A DNA stretch of 64,000 nucleotides from Candidatus Aquiluna sp. UB-MaderosW2red (GCF_900100865.1 NZ_LT627734.1:310001-374000), one strand, 5' to 3'. Numbered from the stretch's first letter, positions 7,983 to 16,781 are shown. Notes: generated by a model from the letters alone, not told the origin. Program-made: numbers and translations.

Positions 7983-8019
7983 CGGATCAGAAGGTTGGGG
8001 CTCGAATCCCTCAAGGGGC
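7983..8019 (+). repeat. tRNA-Arg-like 3' fragment
   Basis: CGGATCAGAAGGTTGGGGCT then CGAATCCCTCAAGGGG matches the anticodon-arm-to-T-arm part of tRNA-Arg (CGGATCAGAAGGTTGGGGGT, CGAGTCCCTTCAAGCG), with decay. It cannot fold as a full tRNA. It is probably an old attachment-site remnant. Confidence 0.6.
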
Positions 8020-8167
8020 AGTTTGTCAAAGTGCTTGTCAGGGTCGCCGTACATACGACAAATCGCGAATTTCGAATCGCGTTTGCCCACAACTGAGCAG
8101 CATCGAGCCGGGTCTCTGCAGCTTTGCCTAATTTTACGGGTGATTCCGCACGATCATCAAATTTCAT

Positions 8168-8857
8168 TCAGAGCCGCGGGCGCTTTTCTTGTGAGCGTAA
8201 GCCATGCTGTTGCAGTTCGGCGATCCATGATTTCCTTGTCGAGGCGATTAGCTTCTGCTCAATTTTCGACAGCGGGATGATGGTACGTATCAAGTCGAAT
8301 GCATTACCAATCATGACTGGCAGATCCTCGATGCTTACGCTCGACGCTCGCCCAAGGATCTCTGCTGCGACTGTGGGGTCGACATTCTCGAGTTTCAACA
8401 GAGCGAGAATCTCACGTGCATCTTTTTTGCCCTTCTCTGAGAAGTGTCGGTCGAGCAGGGCTGCCATCTTGGTGGATATATGTGCTTCGATACAAAGCAG
8501 CGTCCACTTCTCAAACTTGAGATCGTCAGAGTACTCGGCGAGCACTTCGACTTTGAGGCGAAGCTTGTCGCCGAGTTGGGATTCGTAGGGAAGGTAGATG
8601 TCTAGGTGAACGTTGTCGATTGTGGCTCGAAGCTTTCTGCCTTGGTGGTTATGGCTCGACGAGAGGTCGGTCATCAGTTGCTCGAGTTTGTGGCGGCTCT
8701 GTTGGGAAGTGATGAGGTCAATGTCGAGACTGATCTCGCCGCCGACGCGAATAAATGTTGCCCACCCGCCGATGAGGATGGAAGGCTCAAGGTCGTGACC
8801 AAGCCGGTCGAGAAGAGCACGGATGACTCCGTTGTTATCTTCGTAGAGACTAGGCAC
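8168..8857 (-). CDS. AbiEii-like nucleotidyltransferase toxin
   Basis: 229 residues. Near the N-terminus ILIGGWATFIRVGGEISLDI then DLI gives the G-G-x-A and DxD pattern of the AbiEii/MNT-like nucleotidyltransferase fold, followed by an acidic segment (VHLDIYLPYESQLGD) and a helical C-terminus. Family members transfer nucleotides to tRNA or other targets and halt growth until neutralised. Its GTG start at 8857 overlaps the stop of the regulator upstream by eight bases, so the two are translationally coupled. A 14-codon stump of a paralogous toxin is preserved at 59577-59621. This is a divergent member; the closest family is inferred from motif and partner. Confidence 0.75.
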   Translation of the reverse strand: MPSLYEDNNGVIRALLDRLGHDLEPSILIGGWATFIRVGGEISLDIDLITSQQSRHKLEQLMTDLSSSHNHQGRKLRATIDNVHLDIYLPYESQLGDKLRLKVEVLAEYSDDLKFEKWTLLCIEAHISTKMAALLDRHFSEKGKKDAREILALLKLENVDPTVAAEILGRASSVSIEDLPVMIGNAFDLIRTIIPLSKIEQKLIASTRKSWIAELQQHGLRSQEKRPRL

Positions 8858-9461
8858 TGGTGCGCTGCTCCCAATCGGCTTCGGCGAACAGCTTTGTCTT
8901 TAGCGCGCGCAGGAACTCGGCGGACTGCCACCCGGGACTCGCCCACAGGTCCACGTAGGTCTGCGCGAGGCTGGCGTATCCGGATCGCCAAGTACGTGCC
9001 GCGACTGAGTCCTGGCCGAGGAGGATGACTTCGTCTGACTTTGGGAAGTCCTTTTGAGAGACGGGGTGGGTTGTGTAGAGGATCCGTCGTCCGAGATCGG
9101 CAACAGTATTGCGGCCACCGAGGTAATGCACGGCGGCACTGCTGCCGCTCAGTGCGTATTCGACTTCAGTGCCGTCGAGAAACTCTTGCGCTGCGGTCAA
9201 CGTGGTTGAGGCCACAGTGTCCGCGCGTAGATTGCGGTGCGCGGCGAGGGCCTCTATTAGCTTCTGCGGCGAAACGACGGTGTAACCACGAAGCGGGTTC
9301 GCGCGCACAGCCCCGATGTCGATAAGTCGTCCCAGTGCCTGGTGGGTAGTAGAAGGGGCGACCGAGGCGGCATCCGCAATCTCGCCGATGCTGCTCCAAT
9401 CTCGCTGACCACCCAGAGCGGCATCGGCCAGAGTGCGCCAAGTGATTTCCACGTTCTTCAT
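8850..9461 (-). CDS. AbiEi-like winged-helix antitoxin
   Basis: 203 residues. A winged-helix N-terminus (SIGEIADAASVAPSTTHQAL, then GRLIDIGAVRANPLRGYTVV) precedes an alpha/beta domain with ALSGSSAAVHYLGG and a tail WASPGWQSAEFLRALKTKLF. The layout of wHTH plus a larger C-terminal domain, placed before a nucleotidyltransferase, fits antitoxins of AbiEi type that bind their own promoter. A second full copy (59614-60225) and a C-terminal fragment (56815-56956) lie elsewhere in the window, and upstream AT-rich motifs are conserved between the two full copies. Annotation as AbiEi proper is uncertain because the sequence is unlike the classic AbiEi at 53193. Confidence 0.7.
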   Translation of the reverse strand: MKNVEITWRTLADAALGGQRDWSSIGEIADAASVAPSTTHQALGRLIDIGAVRANPLRGYTVVSPQKLIEALAAHRNLRADTVASTTLTAAQEFLDGTEVEYALSGSSAAVHYLGGRNTVADLGRRILYTTHPVSQKDFPKSDEVILLGQDSVAARTWRSGYASLAQTYVDLWASPGWQSAEFLRALKTKLFAEADWEQRTSA

Positions 9462-9476
9462 GGGACCAGTATTGCA

Positions 9477-9516
9477 GTATTTATATAAACATGGAAGCCT
9501 GCGTCTGTATTTATAT
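9477..9516. promoter_or_regulatory. Candidate operator of the AbiEi-like operon
   Basis: GTATTTATAT occurs twice as a direct repeat (9477-9486 and 9507-9516), 30 bp apart, just upstream of the antitoxin start. The same block, with ATGTAAACATGGAAGC and GCATTTATATGGA, stands before the paralogue at 60225. Non-coding conservation at two loci points to an autoregulatory binding site. Confidence 0.55.
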
Positions 9517-9547
9517 GGATGACGACGATGAAGTTCACCACAACTGT

Positions 9548-9712
9548 GGGCAAGCGATGCAGACGCTTGGTGTTACAGACCTCTCGAAATTCATCCAGCA
9601 GCTCATGCAGTTCTTTTAGGTCTTTATTGCCTTGGTCGAGCCGCTAACCATTTTTTGAGAGTTTTATGAAAGTGCCCTCGGTTGGCTTGGGTTTGCGGGT
9701 GGTTGGGAGGGC
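9548..9712 (-). pseudogene. Fossil IS481 transposase, C-terminal core fragment
   Basis: On the minus strand this reads SPPNHPQTQANRGHFHKTLK then KWLAARP, a stop, and after a frameshift KDLKELHELLDEFREVCNTK. It aligns with SRPNHPQTQGKIERFHQTLK and SIQELQVLLDQFQYLYNTER of element A. The catalytic Glu and several frames are lost. With the N-terminal fragment at 12062 it may be the two halves of one old copy. Confidence 0.75.
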
Positions 9713-9790
9713 TTTCATGAAAATAGAATTTCCGTCGCGGGCTGGAGCCTCGAAATGTTTAGCATTGAACGCCGCCGGCGTGACTGCAAA

Positions 9791-11071
9791 TCAAACACGT
9801 TGGAAGTCTTTGGCAATGGCGCCGAACACGCTGGTGGGGATTTTTGCGGTAGCGGCAAACATTGCCCAGGAGTCGACGGCATCATTCACTTCGTTGAGAA
9901 TATTCGCGGCCCCTGGAACATTATGACGCTCAGCGAACACCATGAGCTCTGCATGGGTTATGCCTTGAAATTTGCCTCCGATACTCATCAGATGCTGGAA
10001 TGTCCAAGGGCCTTGGGGGTTGAACGCATGTGTGACATCGTATGCGGGGGCGAGTGACCACTGCCCACTCGAGTTCATCAGGAACCCAAAGTTTTTGGTG
10101 TGGTCGTCACAATTTGCAGCCGCCAAGTTGAACGCCATCCGGCGAAATCCCTGAACCGCAGCAGCTTCACCGAGATCGAGAGCGACAATCGCGTTTTGAT
10201 ATTGGGCATAGTCGTGAACACCAACCGCGTTGTAATCCAACTCGCTCATGGCACACAGCGACTGCATATGCAGCTTTGTCAGACCGTCCGGACGATCGAA
10301 GCGGCGGGTCATAAAATGTGCCCGCCCGTTTTCTTCCAATAGACGCGTCTGTGCCATCGTGACACCCGCAGCCTGCGCCATAAGGGAATACGCATACTCA
10401 ATGCGTCCATACAGCTGAGTGGCACCAAGCTGCCTATCCACACCGATGCCGTCGAACTTCAGCAGCCAAGGCTCCAAGCCGGGCACTGCTTGCTGGCCCG
10501 GATAGAGCGCCCCTGTGTCCGGATCGATATTCACAACCGCTTTGGCGCGGGCCCCTCCAGCGCTAGTGCCCACAGCAAGGATCTGCTGCAACGCGGCTTC
10601 AGATTCGCTGTCCGTGCCGAGCTTGCCAGCTACCACCTTCCGGGCCGCCTTTACAAGCTCGCCGATGTTGAGCATGGATGCTTCCGGCGCGCCTGGGCCG
10701 ACATCAGGAACAAATTCAAGAGCCCCCATGCTGCGCGCACCGGCATAAGCCAGCCGGTCCAGCGCACTGAGGTTGCCAAGACTGGCACCTTGGCGCTCCA
10801 GTTCAGCAGTAACAATGCTGTGACCGAAACGGTCCGGAAGGGCATCAGCGATTGCCGAAGGCAGCCCATAGAACGTCTCGACCGGCAGTCCTGGGAACGT
10901 GTAGCTCCGAGTCCGGCCCGGCATCGTTAATGGCGCGAATTCGATACCGGTACGAACCCACTCCGGTGTGTACTCAAAAACATAGGCACGGGATCGGGTG
11001 CCGCGTGCAAGAGCACCGACATACTGCCCCCAAAGGTAGACCTTGATGAGCTGCGCCGATTCAAACGCCAT
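9791..11071 (-). CDS. hipA: HipA-type serine/threonine kinase toxin (copy 1)
   Basis: 426 residues from the ATG at 11069-11071, giving MAFESAQLIKVYLWGQYVGA. A longer open frame upstream overlaps hipB and is not preferred. The HipA N1 region is followed by AVGTSAGGARAKAVVNID (the loop that carries the autophosphorylated Ser in HipA) and the kinase motifs AANCDDHTKNFGFLM and LAPAYDVTHAFNP. HipA kinases phosphorylate aminoacyl-tRNA synthetases such as GltX and cause persistence. The start overlaps the hipB stop by 11 bases. A close paralogue at 54958-56241 shares most residues. Both kinase motifs are intact. Confidence 0.92.
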   Translation of the reverse strand: MAFESAQLIKVYLWGQYVGALARGTRSRAYVFEYTPEWVRTGIEFAPLTMPGRTRSYTFPGLPVETFYGLPSAIADALPDRFGHSIVTAELERQGASLGNLSALDRLAYAGARSMGALEFVPDVGPGAPEASMLNIGELVKAARKVVAGKLGTDSESEAALQQILAVGTSAGGARAKAVVNIDPDTGALYPGQQAVPGLEPWLLKFDGIGVDRQLGATQLYGRIEYAYSLMAQAAGVTMAQTRLLEENGRAHFMTRRFDRPDGLTKLHMQSLCAMSELDYNAVGVHDYAQYQNAIVALDLGEAAAVQGFRRMAFNLAAANCDDHTKNFGFLMNSSGQWSLAPAYDVTHAFNPQGPWTFQHLMSIGGKFQGITHAELMVFAERHNVPGAANILNEVNDAVDSWAMFAATAKIPTSVFGAIAKDFQRV

Positions 11072-11414
11072 GGGTGCTCGTCTTCTTCCCAACTCGTTTC
11101 CTCGGTGCGCGTTGTCTATTGCCAGGTTGGAGGGAAAGCTCCCGCGCCAAGGCCAAAGGGCTGATCTCACCGCCGGTTTCGTCAAGTAGCTCAAACCAAT
11201 CGGTTCGTCCCAGCGCGCGAACCACTTTGATGAGGACCGCCAGAGTGCCCGGACCGCCATTCTCCAGTTTGCTTAGTGTGGCTCGACTGATGGATGCTCG
11301 ATCTGCCAAGCTTTGCTGGTCAATCTCACGAGCAAGCCGCGCGCCACGCAGCGATGCACCAATAAAGACCTGCCACTCCGCGGTTGTTCGAGTAATGCCG
11401 TTCATACTGGTCAC
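11061..11414 (-). CDS. hipB: HipB-type XRE-family antitoxin (copy 1)
   Basis: 117 residues. The Cro/C1 helix-turn-helix is LAREIDQQSLADRASISRAT then LSKLENGG, followed by AVLIKVVRALGRTDW. HipB neutralises HipA and represses the operon. It precedes hipA with an 11-bp overlap. The C-terminus RAPRKRVGKKTSTHGV is basic. The paralogue at 56228-56581 has the same length. Confidence 0.9.
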   Translation of the reverse strand: MTSMNGITRTTAEWQVFIGASLRGARLAREIDQQSLADRASISRATLSKLENGGPGTLAVLIKVVRALGRTDWFELLDETGGEISPLALARELSLQPGNRQRAPRKRVGKKTSTHGV

Positions 11415-11432
11415 TATAGCCTAAACCATAAA

Positions 11433-11461
11433 CAATGTATAATAATTCAGACGTTATATTG
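11433..11461. promoter_or_regulatory. Candidate HipB operator (copy 1)
   Basis: CAATGTATAA (11433-11442) and TTATATTG (11454-11461) form an AT-rich inverted repeat 18 bp upstream of the hipB start, where an autoregulatory site and -10 box are expected. Confidence 0.5.
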
Positions 11462-12061
11462 CATGGCCCGCCGCACTCAGGCTCTGGACACACTTCGCGA
11501 GAAAAGCCTTCACCGCACCAGCGACACCCCGAACGATGTGCAGTCCGAGCCCTGCAGGAATTTGTTGCAGTGCTAGAAACTCTCGATGTCATGCTCTTCG
11601 AGAAATGCTACGTGAAGCTCACTCCAGGCATCCTGGAAAATAAAACCCGCGAAAATTTCACCAGCGGACAATTTATTGCCCTCGCTCTCGCTATTGCCGA
11701 CGGAGTCAATTTCACACACATCGACGTTCTAGTCGACATCAACAACGTCGAGGAATAACTTGACAGTGGCTACAGCGGTAGGTCAGAAAATTACGAATAT
11801 CCCACCGACCGTGCCGAATATATGGAGATTTGTTACATCTCAGTCCTAGAAATGATCAACATCGGAACTGACTCTTTCGGCCAAGTTTTACCCGAAATAG
11901 CTGGCCTGCGCCATGCCTGAGCGGCAACAACCGTCTTGGCGGTCAAATACCCGGCTACCACTCAATACAACGTTCAGGTTAGCGGCTTGGTTCAACCAGC
12001 CTCGGTTCAGACAGGGAGCTATGAGGGCTTCTTCCCCAATTAGTCGATGTCGTTTCAGTGA
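11462..12061. other. No confident gene
   Basis: A plus-strand frame is open at 11435-11758. Its second half (LTPGILENKTRENFTSGQFI, ALALAIADGVNFTHIDVLVD) reads protein-like, but it overlaps the hipBA operator and matches nothing I know. Nothing else is supported up to 12061. Confidence 0.35.
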
Positions 12062-12165
12062 CTAATAAACCCAAGTCCTAGAAACTCCATACTCTTTGGC
12101 AACCTGTGAAACAGGTATTCTGTGCTCCAAAATCCAATCAACGCATTTTTTTTGGCACAAAGTTT
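12062..12165 (-). pseudogene. Fossil IS481 transposase, N-terminal fragment
   Basis: The minus strand gives KKNALI, then after a frameshift ILEHRIPVSQVAKEYGVSRT then WVY and a stop. It aligns with KNALIVMSVLEQKKSVTAVALEFGVTRQWV of element A split at the same points. An AACTATGAG end-like motif follows at 12167. It lies upstream of the C-terminal fragment (9548) on the same strand, with hipBA between. Confidence 0.7.
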
Positions 12166-12265
12166 CAACTATGAGGTTGAAAATGAAATTCAAAGTTTTA
12201 AGGGGCGTCTCAGCGGTGCTTCGCCCGGACCATGAGGCCTGAACGCCGAGGCCGTAAGGGTTTCA

Positions 12266-12373
12266 ATGGAAGAGTTCGCAGCCTCACAGTGGGGGTTTGA
12301 AAAAACGAACCCGGTCGGAACGTGGGAAGCCGCGTGGGAGAGACTCATTCCGTTCCACACCTTCGCGCCCAAT
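12266..12373 (+). pseudogene. IS256-family transposase fragment
   Basis: The frame reads EEFAASQWGFEKTNPVGTWE then AAWERLIPFHTF, matching the conserved FAASEWG...ATWExAWERFIPFLAFP block of IS256/Mutator transposases. The downstream frame (NNEGESEPPSKAFGGHAEG) is no longer recognisable. A second transposase family was therefore once present in this block. Confidence 0.7.
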
Positions 12374-13357
12374 AACGAGGGGGAATCCGAGCCACCAAGC
12401 AAAGCCTTTGGGGGCCACGCCGAGGGTGTCATCACAGCGAGCTGGAAACCGGCCCTCGCCTTCCCTGAACAAATAAACCCCCAAATCAGCTAACCAAAGA
12501 TCCGCTCGCTTACACAAAGAATTTGACAAGCTCATCCTGACCGATGATAAGAAGGTAACAGCCGTCGGGTTCTGGCACCGCGCATACGTCTAATGCGTCG
12601 GCATTGGCCTAAACACACCCGTCCTTGCCTACTTCGGCACCACTGAAATTAGAGCTGCAAAAGGAGCCGCGCGACCCTAGCGGCGTGCAAGAAGCCCCGA
12701 ACGATTCGCTAGCAACGCCGACCAGTATCGCGCCTACCGTGGCAACGCGAACGATTTTCTGCGTGTGCGCAATAGTCGGATTGATGCTTAGGCAAGGTCA
12801 AACGTGGGCCTATAGTCGGCGAGTGATAGCGCGTATTTCGGCTCGTTCAAGGGCTTTGGAGTCGACGTTTATTGCGAAAGTTGGTTCATATCGGAAGGTG
12901 AAGCCTTGCACAACTGCGCGATTCTGGAGAAGCGAAAAGGCTTCGTTCAACTTTCGCCTCAATTTTACGCTGAATTCCAGATCGGGCCATGCCCGCAAAT
13001 GGGGCGGAAGCCAGGAAGGGCCAGCTTTCTGCCCCGATTCTACGAGCTGTTTTCGATGAGCGCCTATTAACGCTCGTCAACCAATCGGAAAAAAGGCCCC
13101 AAAGCGAAGGCCGGCAGTTCAATGGCTGGCGATGTCGCATCCGTCCTCATCGCACCTAACCGATCTCCCAGATCCTTGGCGTTATTTACTTTAGTTCTCA
13201 AGATAAGCGTCGTCTCAGCATCGGCTTGGGGCTGTAACGATGGATAGTTGGTATCTCACATATTCGTTGCCAAGCAGTTCGATTGAGATCCGTCAAATTG
13301 ACCAAGTCGCTCACAATACAGGAGTAGACGAAGACACAAGGCGAGCCATTGATGGAT
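12374..13357. other. Eroded DNA without a supported gene
   Basis: Several open frames exist on both strands (for example 12625-13059 plus and 12810-12998 minus), but none shows a ribosome site with a recognisable protein. The minus-strand frame at 12810 (FSVKLRRKLNEAFSLLQNRA) is the most protein-like and may be a gene remnant. This closes the TA/transposon graveyard before the catabolic cluster. Confidence 0.4.
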
Positions 13358-14497
13358 TCAGTCTTCAAAGTCCGTGAACTCGGCCCGAATTGCTTCAGTG
13401 TGCTCACCAAGGCGCGGCACCGGATCCCAGCGGTAGTCGTAGCTGGTGACTTCGACAGGCGGTTTGATGACCCTGATCGGGCCTCCCTCTGTTTCGATCT
13501 GGTGCCATCGATTCCTGTACTCTAGCTGTGGGTGTTCAGCGAGCCCTTCGATTGTGCGCAACACCGCGTTTGCGATTCCAGCGCTTTCCAGCAACTCAAT
13601 CGCCTCCGAAGTCGTGGTGCGTTCGAAGCGCTTGCTGAGGATTTCTTGCAGTTCTTTCCGGTGCTGCACTCGCAAGCCGTTGGTGCGGAAATGACTATGG
13701 TCGCAAAGAGTGGTGTCCTCCAGTACTGTGCTGCAAAGGCGCAACCACTCGCCCTGATTTTGGACGCTCAAGAAGACCGCTCCGTCGCTCGTTTCCACGG
13801 AGCCATAGGGAGCCAGCGTGACATGGTTCGCGCCCGAGCGCACAATCGGCTCACCCGAATAGGTTGAGAAGAGGTAGGGCTGTCCCATCCACTCGCCGAT
13901 GGCATCGAGAAGCGAGATGCGCAGGTGATCTCCTTGCCCAGATCTTGCACGCGCGAGAAGTGCGGTGAGGATGCCGCTGAATGCGTAGGTACCTGCCGCT
14001 ATATCCACCACCGAGATTCCGACGCGGGCAGGTTCAGCCGCGGTGCCTGTAATGCTCAGGAGGCCACCCTCACAAGCCACGAGGAGATCGTAAGCCTTCT
14101 TATCGCGGTATGGGCCGGTCTCACCGTAGCCGCTGATTGAGGTGTAAATGATTGTCGGGTTAATTGACTTCACTTCTTCATACCCGAACCCCAGCCGATC
14201 GATCGCACCTGGCGCGAGGTTCTGGACGAAAACGTCAGCTCGCTTCAACATGGCACGAAGCAGAAGCTGATCCTCTGCTTTTTTTATGTCGAGTACGATG
14301 CTCTCCTTGTTGCGATTAAGCCAGACGAAGTAGCTTGATTGGCCGTTCACCGAGGTGTCGTAGTCGCGGGCGAAGTCGCCAGTGGGGCGCTCCACCTTTA
14401 GCACCCTAGCTCCGAGATCGGCGAGATGTCTTGTGGCGAAGGGCGCGGCGACGGCCTGTTCAATCGATACGACTGTGATGTTATCCAAGGGTTGCAT
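13358..14497 (-). CDS. Class III (CaiB/BaiF) CoA-transferase, copy 1
   Basis: 379 residues from the ATG at 14497, which gives MQPLDNITVVSIEQAVAAPF. Family motifs are DLGARVLKVERPTGDFARDY, QNLAPGAIDRLGFGYEEV, ISGYGETGPYRDK and the catalytic Asp165 in ISVVDIAAGTYAFSGIL. These enzymes move CoA from one carboxylic acid thioester to another. It is last in a four-gene minus-strand run with the ADH, ALDH and CitE-like lyase, and its start overlaps the lyase stop by one base. It would therefore activate the acid made by the dehydrogenases for the lyase to cleave. Substrate not predictable from sequence. Confidence 0.9.
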   Translation of the reverse strand: MQPLDNITVVSIEQAVAAPFATRHLADLGARVLKVERPTGDFARDYDTSVNGQSSYFVWLNRNKESIVLDIKKAEDQLLLRAMLKRADVFVQNLAPGAIDRLGFGYEEVKSINPTIIYTSISGYGETGPYRDKKAYDLLVACEGGLLSITGTAAEPARVGISVVDIAAGTYAFSGILTALLARARSGQGDHLRISLLDAIGEWMGQPYLFSTYSGEPIVRSGANHVTLAPYGSVETSDGAVFLSVQNQGEWLRLCSTVLEDTTLCDHSHFRTNGLRVQHRKELQEILSKRFERTTTSEAIELLESAGIANAVLRTIEGLAEHPQLEYRNRWHQIETEGGPIRVIKPPVEVTSYDYRWDPVPRLGEHTEAIRAEFTDFED

Positions 14498-15333
14498 TAT
14501 TGCTCTGACCGCTCGCCCATGATTCTGCGAGCTCTTTTGAATAAGGGCGCATCGACCATCTCGTCTCCGACACGGGTCACTCCTGCAGAACTCTCGGCGG
14601 CATGGATTCTTTCCGCCCACTGCCTCTCTGCCTCCGACGGCATGTAGCCGGTTCGAATCGGAGCGATTTGGAATGGGTGGATGCAGAGAGATCCTCCGAA
14701 CCCGAGTTCGCACCCGTGCCTCCCGTGCTGCTCGATTGTTGCTAAATCCCCGATGTTAAAGCAAGGTGAGTCGAGGGGTGCCTCAAGGCCCGCCGCGGCC
14801 GAGGCGACAACCAGTACGCTCCTCGCATAGAGCAAACTCATCTCGGTCATCCGACATCCAGTATCTGCAGCAAAGTCCGCTGCACCAAACGCGAGCCTGC
14901 TCACTCGGTCGTGCTGCGCGAGAGACGATGCTGCTTCGACACCCGCGCCAGATTCAATCAACGCGATGAGCGCGCATGCATCAGGTAGTAGGTCTCCCAA
15001 TGCATCAATAGATTCGCGGTGTTCGGCTTTAGGAAGGATCACCGCGGCGGGAAACCGGTCGTTGTGTCGGAGGTGCCCGAGAAAGGCAGCGTCTTCGTCA
15101 AAGAAGGGGCTGCCAAGAGAGTTGAGCCGAACCCACGTGCGGGAAACCGCTGCCTCAGGTGAGGACAGCAACCATCGCGCAGCTGTATCCCGAGCCTGCT
15201 GCTTGTGCCCTGGAGCAACCGCATCTTCTAGGTCAATAATGATTGCATCTGCTCCGGAGGCGAGCGCCGTGTCAAAGCGTTCGCCGTGCGTACCAGGTAC
15301 GAACAGTGCTGTGAGAACAGGCTCCATCCTCAT
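14497..15333 (-). CDS. HpcH/HpaI aldolase / CitE-like CoA-ester lyase
   Basis: 278 residues. The N-terminus ALFVPGTHGERFDTALASGA, the metal and CoA region DAIIIDLEDAVAPGHKQQAR, ALIALIESGAGV and LAFGAADFAADTGCR are typical of CitE, malyl-CoA and citramalyl-CoA lyases, together with CIHPFQIAPI near residue 230. It would cleave a 3-hydroxyacyl-CoA to acetyl-CoA or propionyl-CoA plus a keto acid, using Mg2+. Its stop overlaps the CoA-transferase start (1 base) and its start overlaps the ALDH stop (4 bases). The pairing with a class III CoA-transferase resembles itaconate or methylmalate-type pathways, but no hydratase is present. Confidence 0.88.
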   Translation of the reverse strand: MRMEPVLTALFVPGTHGERFDTALASGADAIIIDLEDAVAPGHKQQARDTAARWLLSSPEAAVSRTWVRLNSLGSPFFDEDAAFLGHLRHNDRFPAAVILPKAEHRESIDALGDLLPDACALIALIESGAGVEAASSLAQHDRVSRLAFGAADFAADTGCRMTEMSLLYARSVLVVASAAAGLEAPLDSPCFNIGDLATIEQHGRHGCELGFGGSLCIHPFQIAPIRTGYMPSEAERQWAERIHAAESSAGVTRVGDEMVDAPLFKRARRIMGERSEQ

Positions 15334-16757
15334 CCGCCCAGAGCACCGACTTTGAAGATAGTGGTCTTGGTTTGTGTCGTCGCAAACAGAGCCTCGAGGC
15401 CCTTCTCTCGACCGTAACCGGAATGCTTGAACCCCCCAAACGGCAACTCAACCCCCCCGCCAGCGCCGAAGTTATTTACGAAGACCTGTCCCACGTGGAC
15501 CCCCTGGGACACCCGATAGGCGATGTCGATGTTTTGAGTCCATACGGCCGCGATGAGTCCGTACTCTGTCGAATTGGCGAGTTCAATAGCTTCAAGCGTC
15601 GTGTCGAAGGGCATAGCGACAAGAACCGGACCGAAGATCTCTTCCTGCGCTATGGGAGAGAAAGGGTCCACATTGTCGATAAGCGTCGGCGAGTAATAGA
15701 ATCCTCCGGCCTCCCCGACTACTGCGTGGCCGCCGGTCAGTACCTTCCCCGATGCACCTGCAACGTAGTTCTCCACCCTCGCGAGTTGCTTCTGTGAGAT
15801 TAGCGGACCAAGATCAGGGTCTTCGCGACCTGGGCCGATTCGCACCTTCTCCATTTCGGCTGCGATCCTCGAGACTACTTCTTCGTGCACGCGACGGTCC
15901 ACGATTAGCCGTGACCCAGCGGAACAAGTCTGGCCTGCATTCTGAATGATGGTCCTGACCGCCGTGGGAACGACCTCGTCCAGATCGGCGTCTGCAAAGA
16001 CAATGTGTGGCGACTTCCCGCCGAGTTCGAGGATTACAGGTATCAGTTGCTGTGCGGCGGCGGCGGCGATTGCCTTCCCCACCTCGGTGGAGCCGACGAA
16101 GCCGATGTGATCGATTCCCTCTTGCGCTGAGAGCGCCGCGCCCGCTTCGGTTCCGATTCCGGTGACGACATTGATGACACCCGCGGGGATACCAGCCTCC
16201 ACTGCGAGTTGTGCGAGACGCACCGCCGTGCGCGGTGTTTCGTCGGCGGGCTTTACGACAACGGCATTGCCCGTGGCGATTGCAGGCGCGACTGCCCGAG
16301 CAAATAGTTGGAGTGGGTAGTTCCACGCGAGGATGTGCGCAATCACGCCAAAAGGTTCCCGCGTGGTTACCGCTTGATACTGCGGGTCAAGGGGAATTTG
16401 GTATCCATAGAACGATTCAATCGCCCTGGAGTAAAACTGGAAGTAGCGAGCGCAAACATTGACGTCGTTACGAGCCTGTGAAATCGGCTTTCCGGTATCT
16501 TCACTCTCGAGCAAGCTGAGCTCGTCTATGTGCGTGCGGATGAGACGCGAAAAATTGTCGAGCGCGTCTGCGCGACGCACCGTGGAGGTCGCGGCCCAGC
16601 CAATTTGTGCTTCCCGTGCCGAAGCGACAGCAAAAGAGGTTTCCACCACACTTCCGCGGGCAACGTCGCCAAGGACCTTTCCCGTCGACGGATCGATGTT
16701 GACATAAGTGGTGGAAGCAGGAACATCTACGCCATTTATAAAGCAGTGAGTGGTCAT
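15330..16757 (-). CDS. NAD(P)-dependent aldehyde dehydrogenase
   Basis: 475 residues of the ALDH superfamily. The N-terminal coenzyme region has AWNYPLQL and VVVKPADETP, then GFVGSTEVGKAI at 219-230, the general-base Glu244 in ILELGGKSP and the catalytic Cys278 in NAGQTCSAGSR. The C-terminus PFGGFKHSGYGREKG is standard. It oxidises an aldehyde to its acid, plausibly the product of the neighbouring alcohol dehydrogenase. It overlaps the CitE-like gene by four bases and follows the ADH by 24 bp, which supports one transcript. The exact aldehyde is unknown; the protein resembles betaine-aldehyde-type ALDHs. Confidence 0.92.
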   Translation of the reverse strand: MTTHCFINGVDVPASTTYVNIDPSTGKVLGDVARGSVVETSFAVASAREAQIGWAATSTVRRADALDNFSRLIRTHIDELSLLESEDTGKPISQARNDVNVCARYFQFYSRAIESFYGYQIPLDPQYQAVTTREPFGVIAHILAWNYPLQLFARAVAPAIATGNAVVVKPADETPRTAVRLAQLAVEAGIPAGVINVVTGIGTEAGAALSAQEGIDHIGFVGSTEVGKAIAAAAAQQLIPVILELGGKSPHIVFADADLDEVVPTAVRTIIQNAGQTCSAGSRLIVDRRVHEEVVSRIAAEMEKVRIGPGREDPDLGPLISQKQLARVENYVAGASGKVLTGGHAVVGEAGGFYYSPTLIDNVDPFSPIAQEEIFGPVLVAMPFDTTLEAIELANSTEYGLIAAVWTQNIDIAYRVSQGVHVGQVFVNNFGAGGGVELPFGGFKHSGYGREKGLEALFATTQTKTTIFKVGALGG

Positions 16758-16781
16758 AAGGTTTCTCCTGTACTCAGATCG

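Noticed and set aside
7807-8280. Plus-strand open frame of 157 codons
   Set aside because: It is a chance join of a mazF fragment, a tRNA fragment and antisense of the toxin gene.
9791-11260. Extended start of hipA copy 1 at 11260
   Set aside because: The extra 63 residues overlap hipB almost fully, and the paralogue starts at the equivalent of 11071.
11435-11758. Plus-strand open frame of 107 codons after hipB
   Set aside because: It begins inside the hipBA operator region and has no family resemblance; kept only as a remark.
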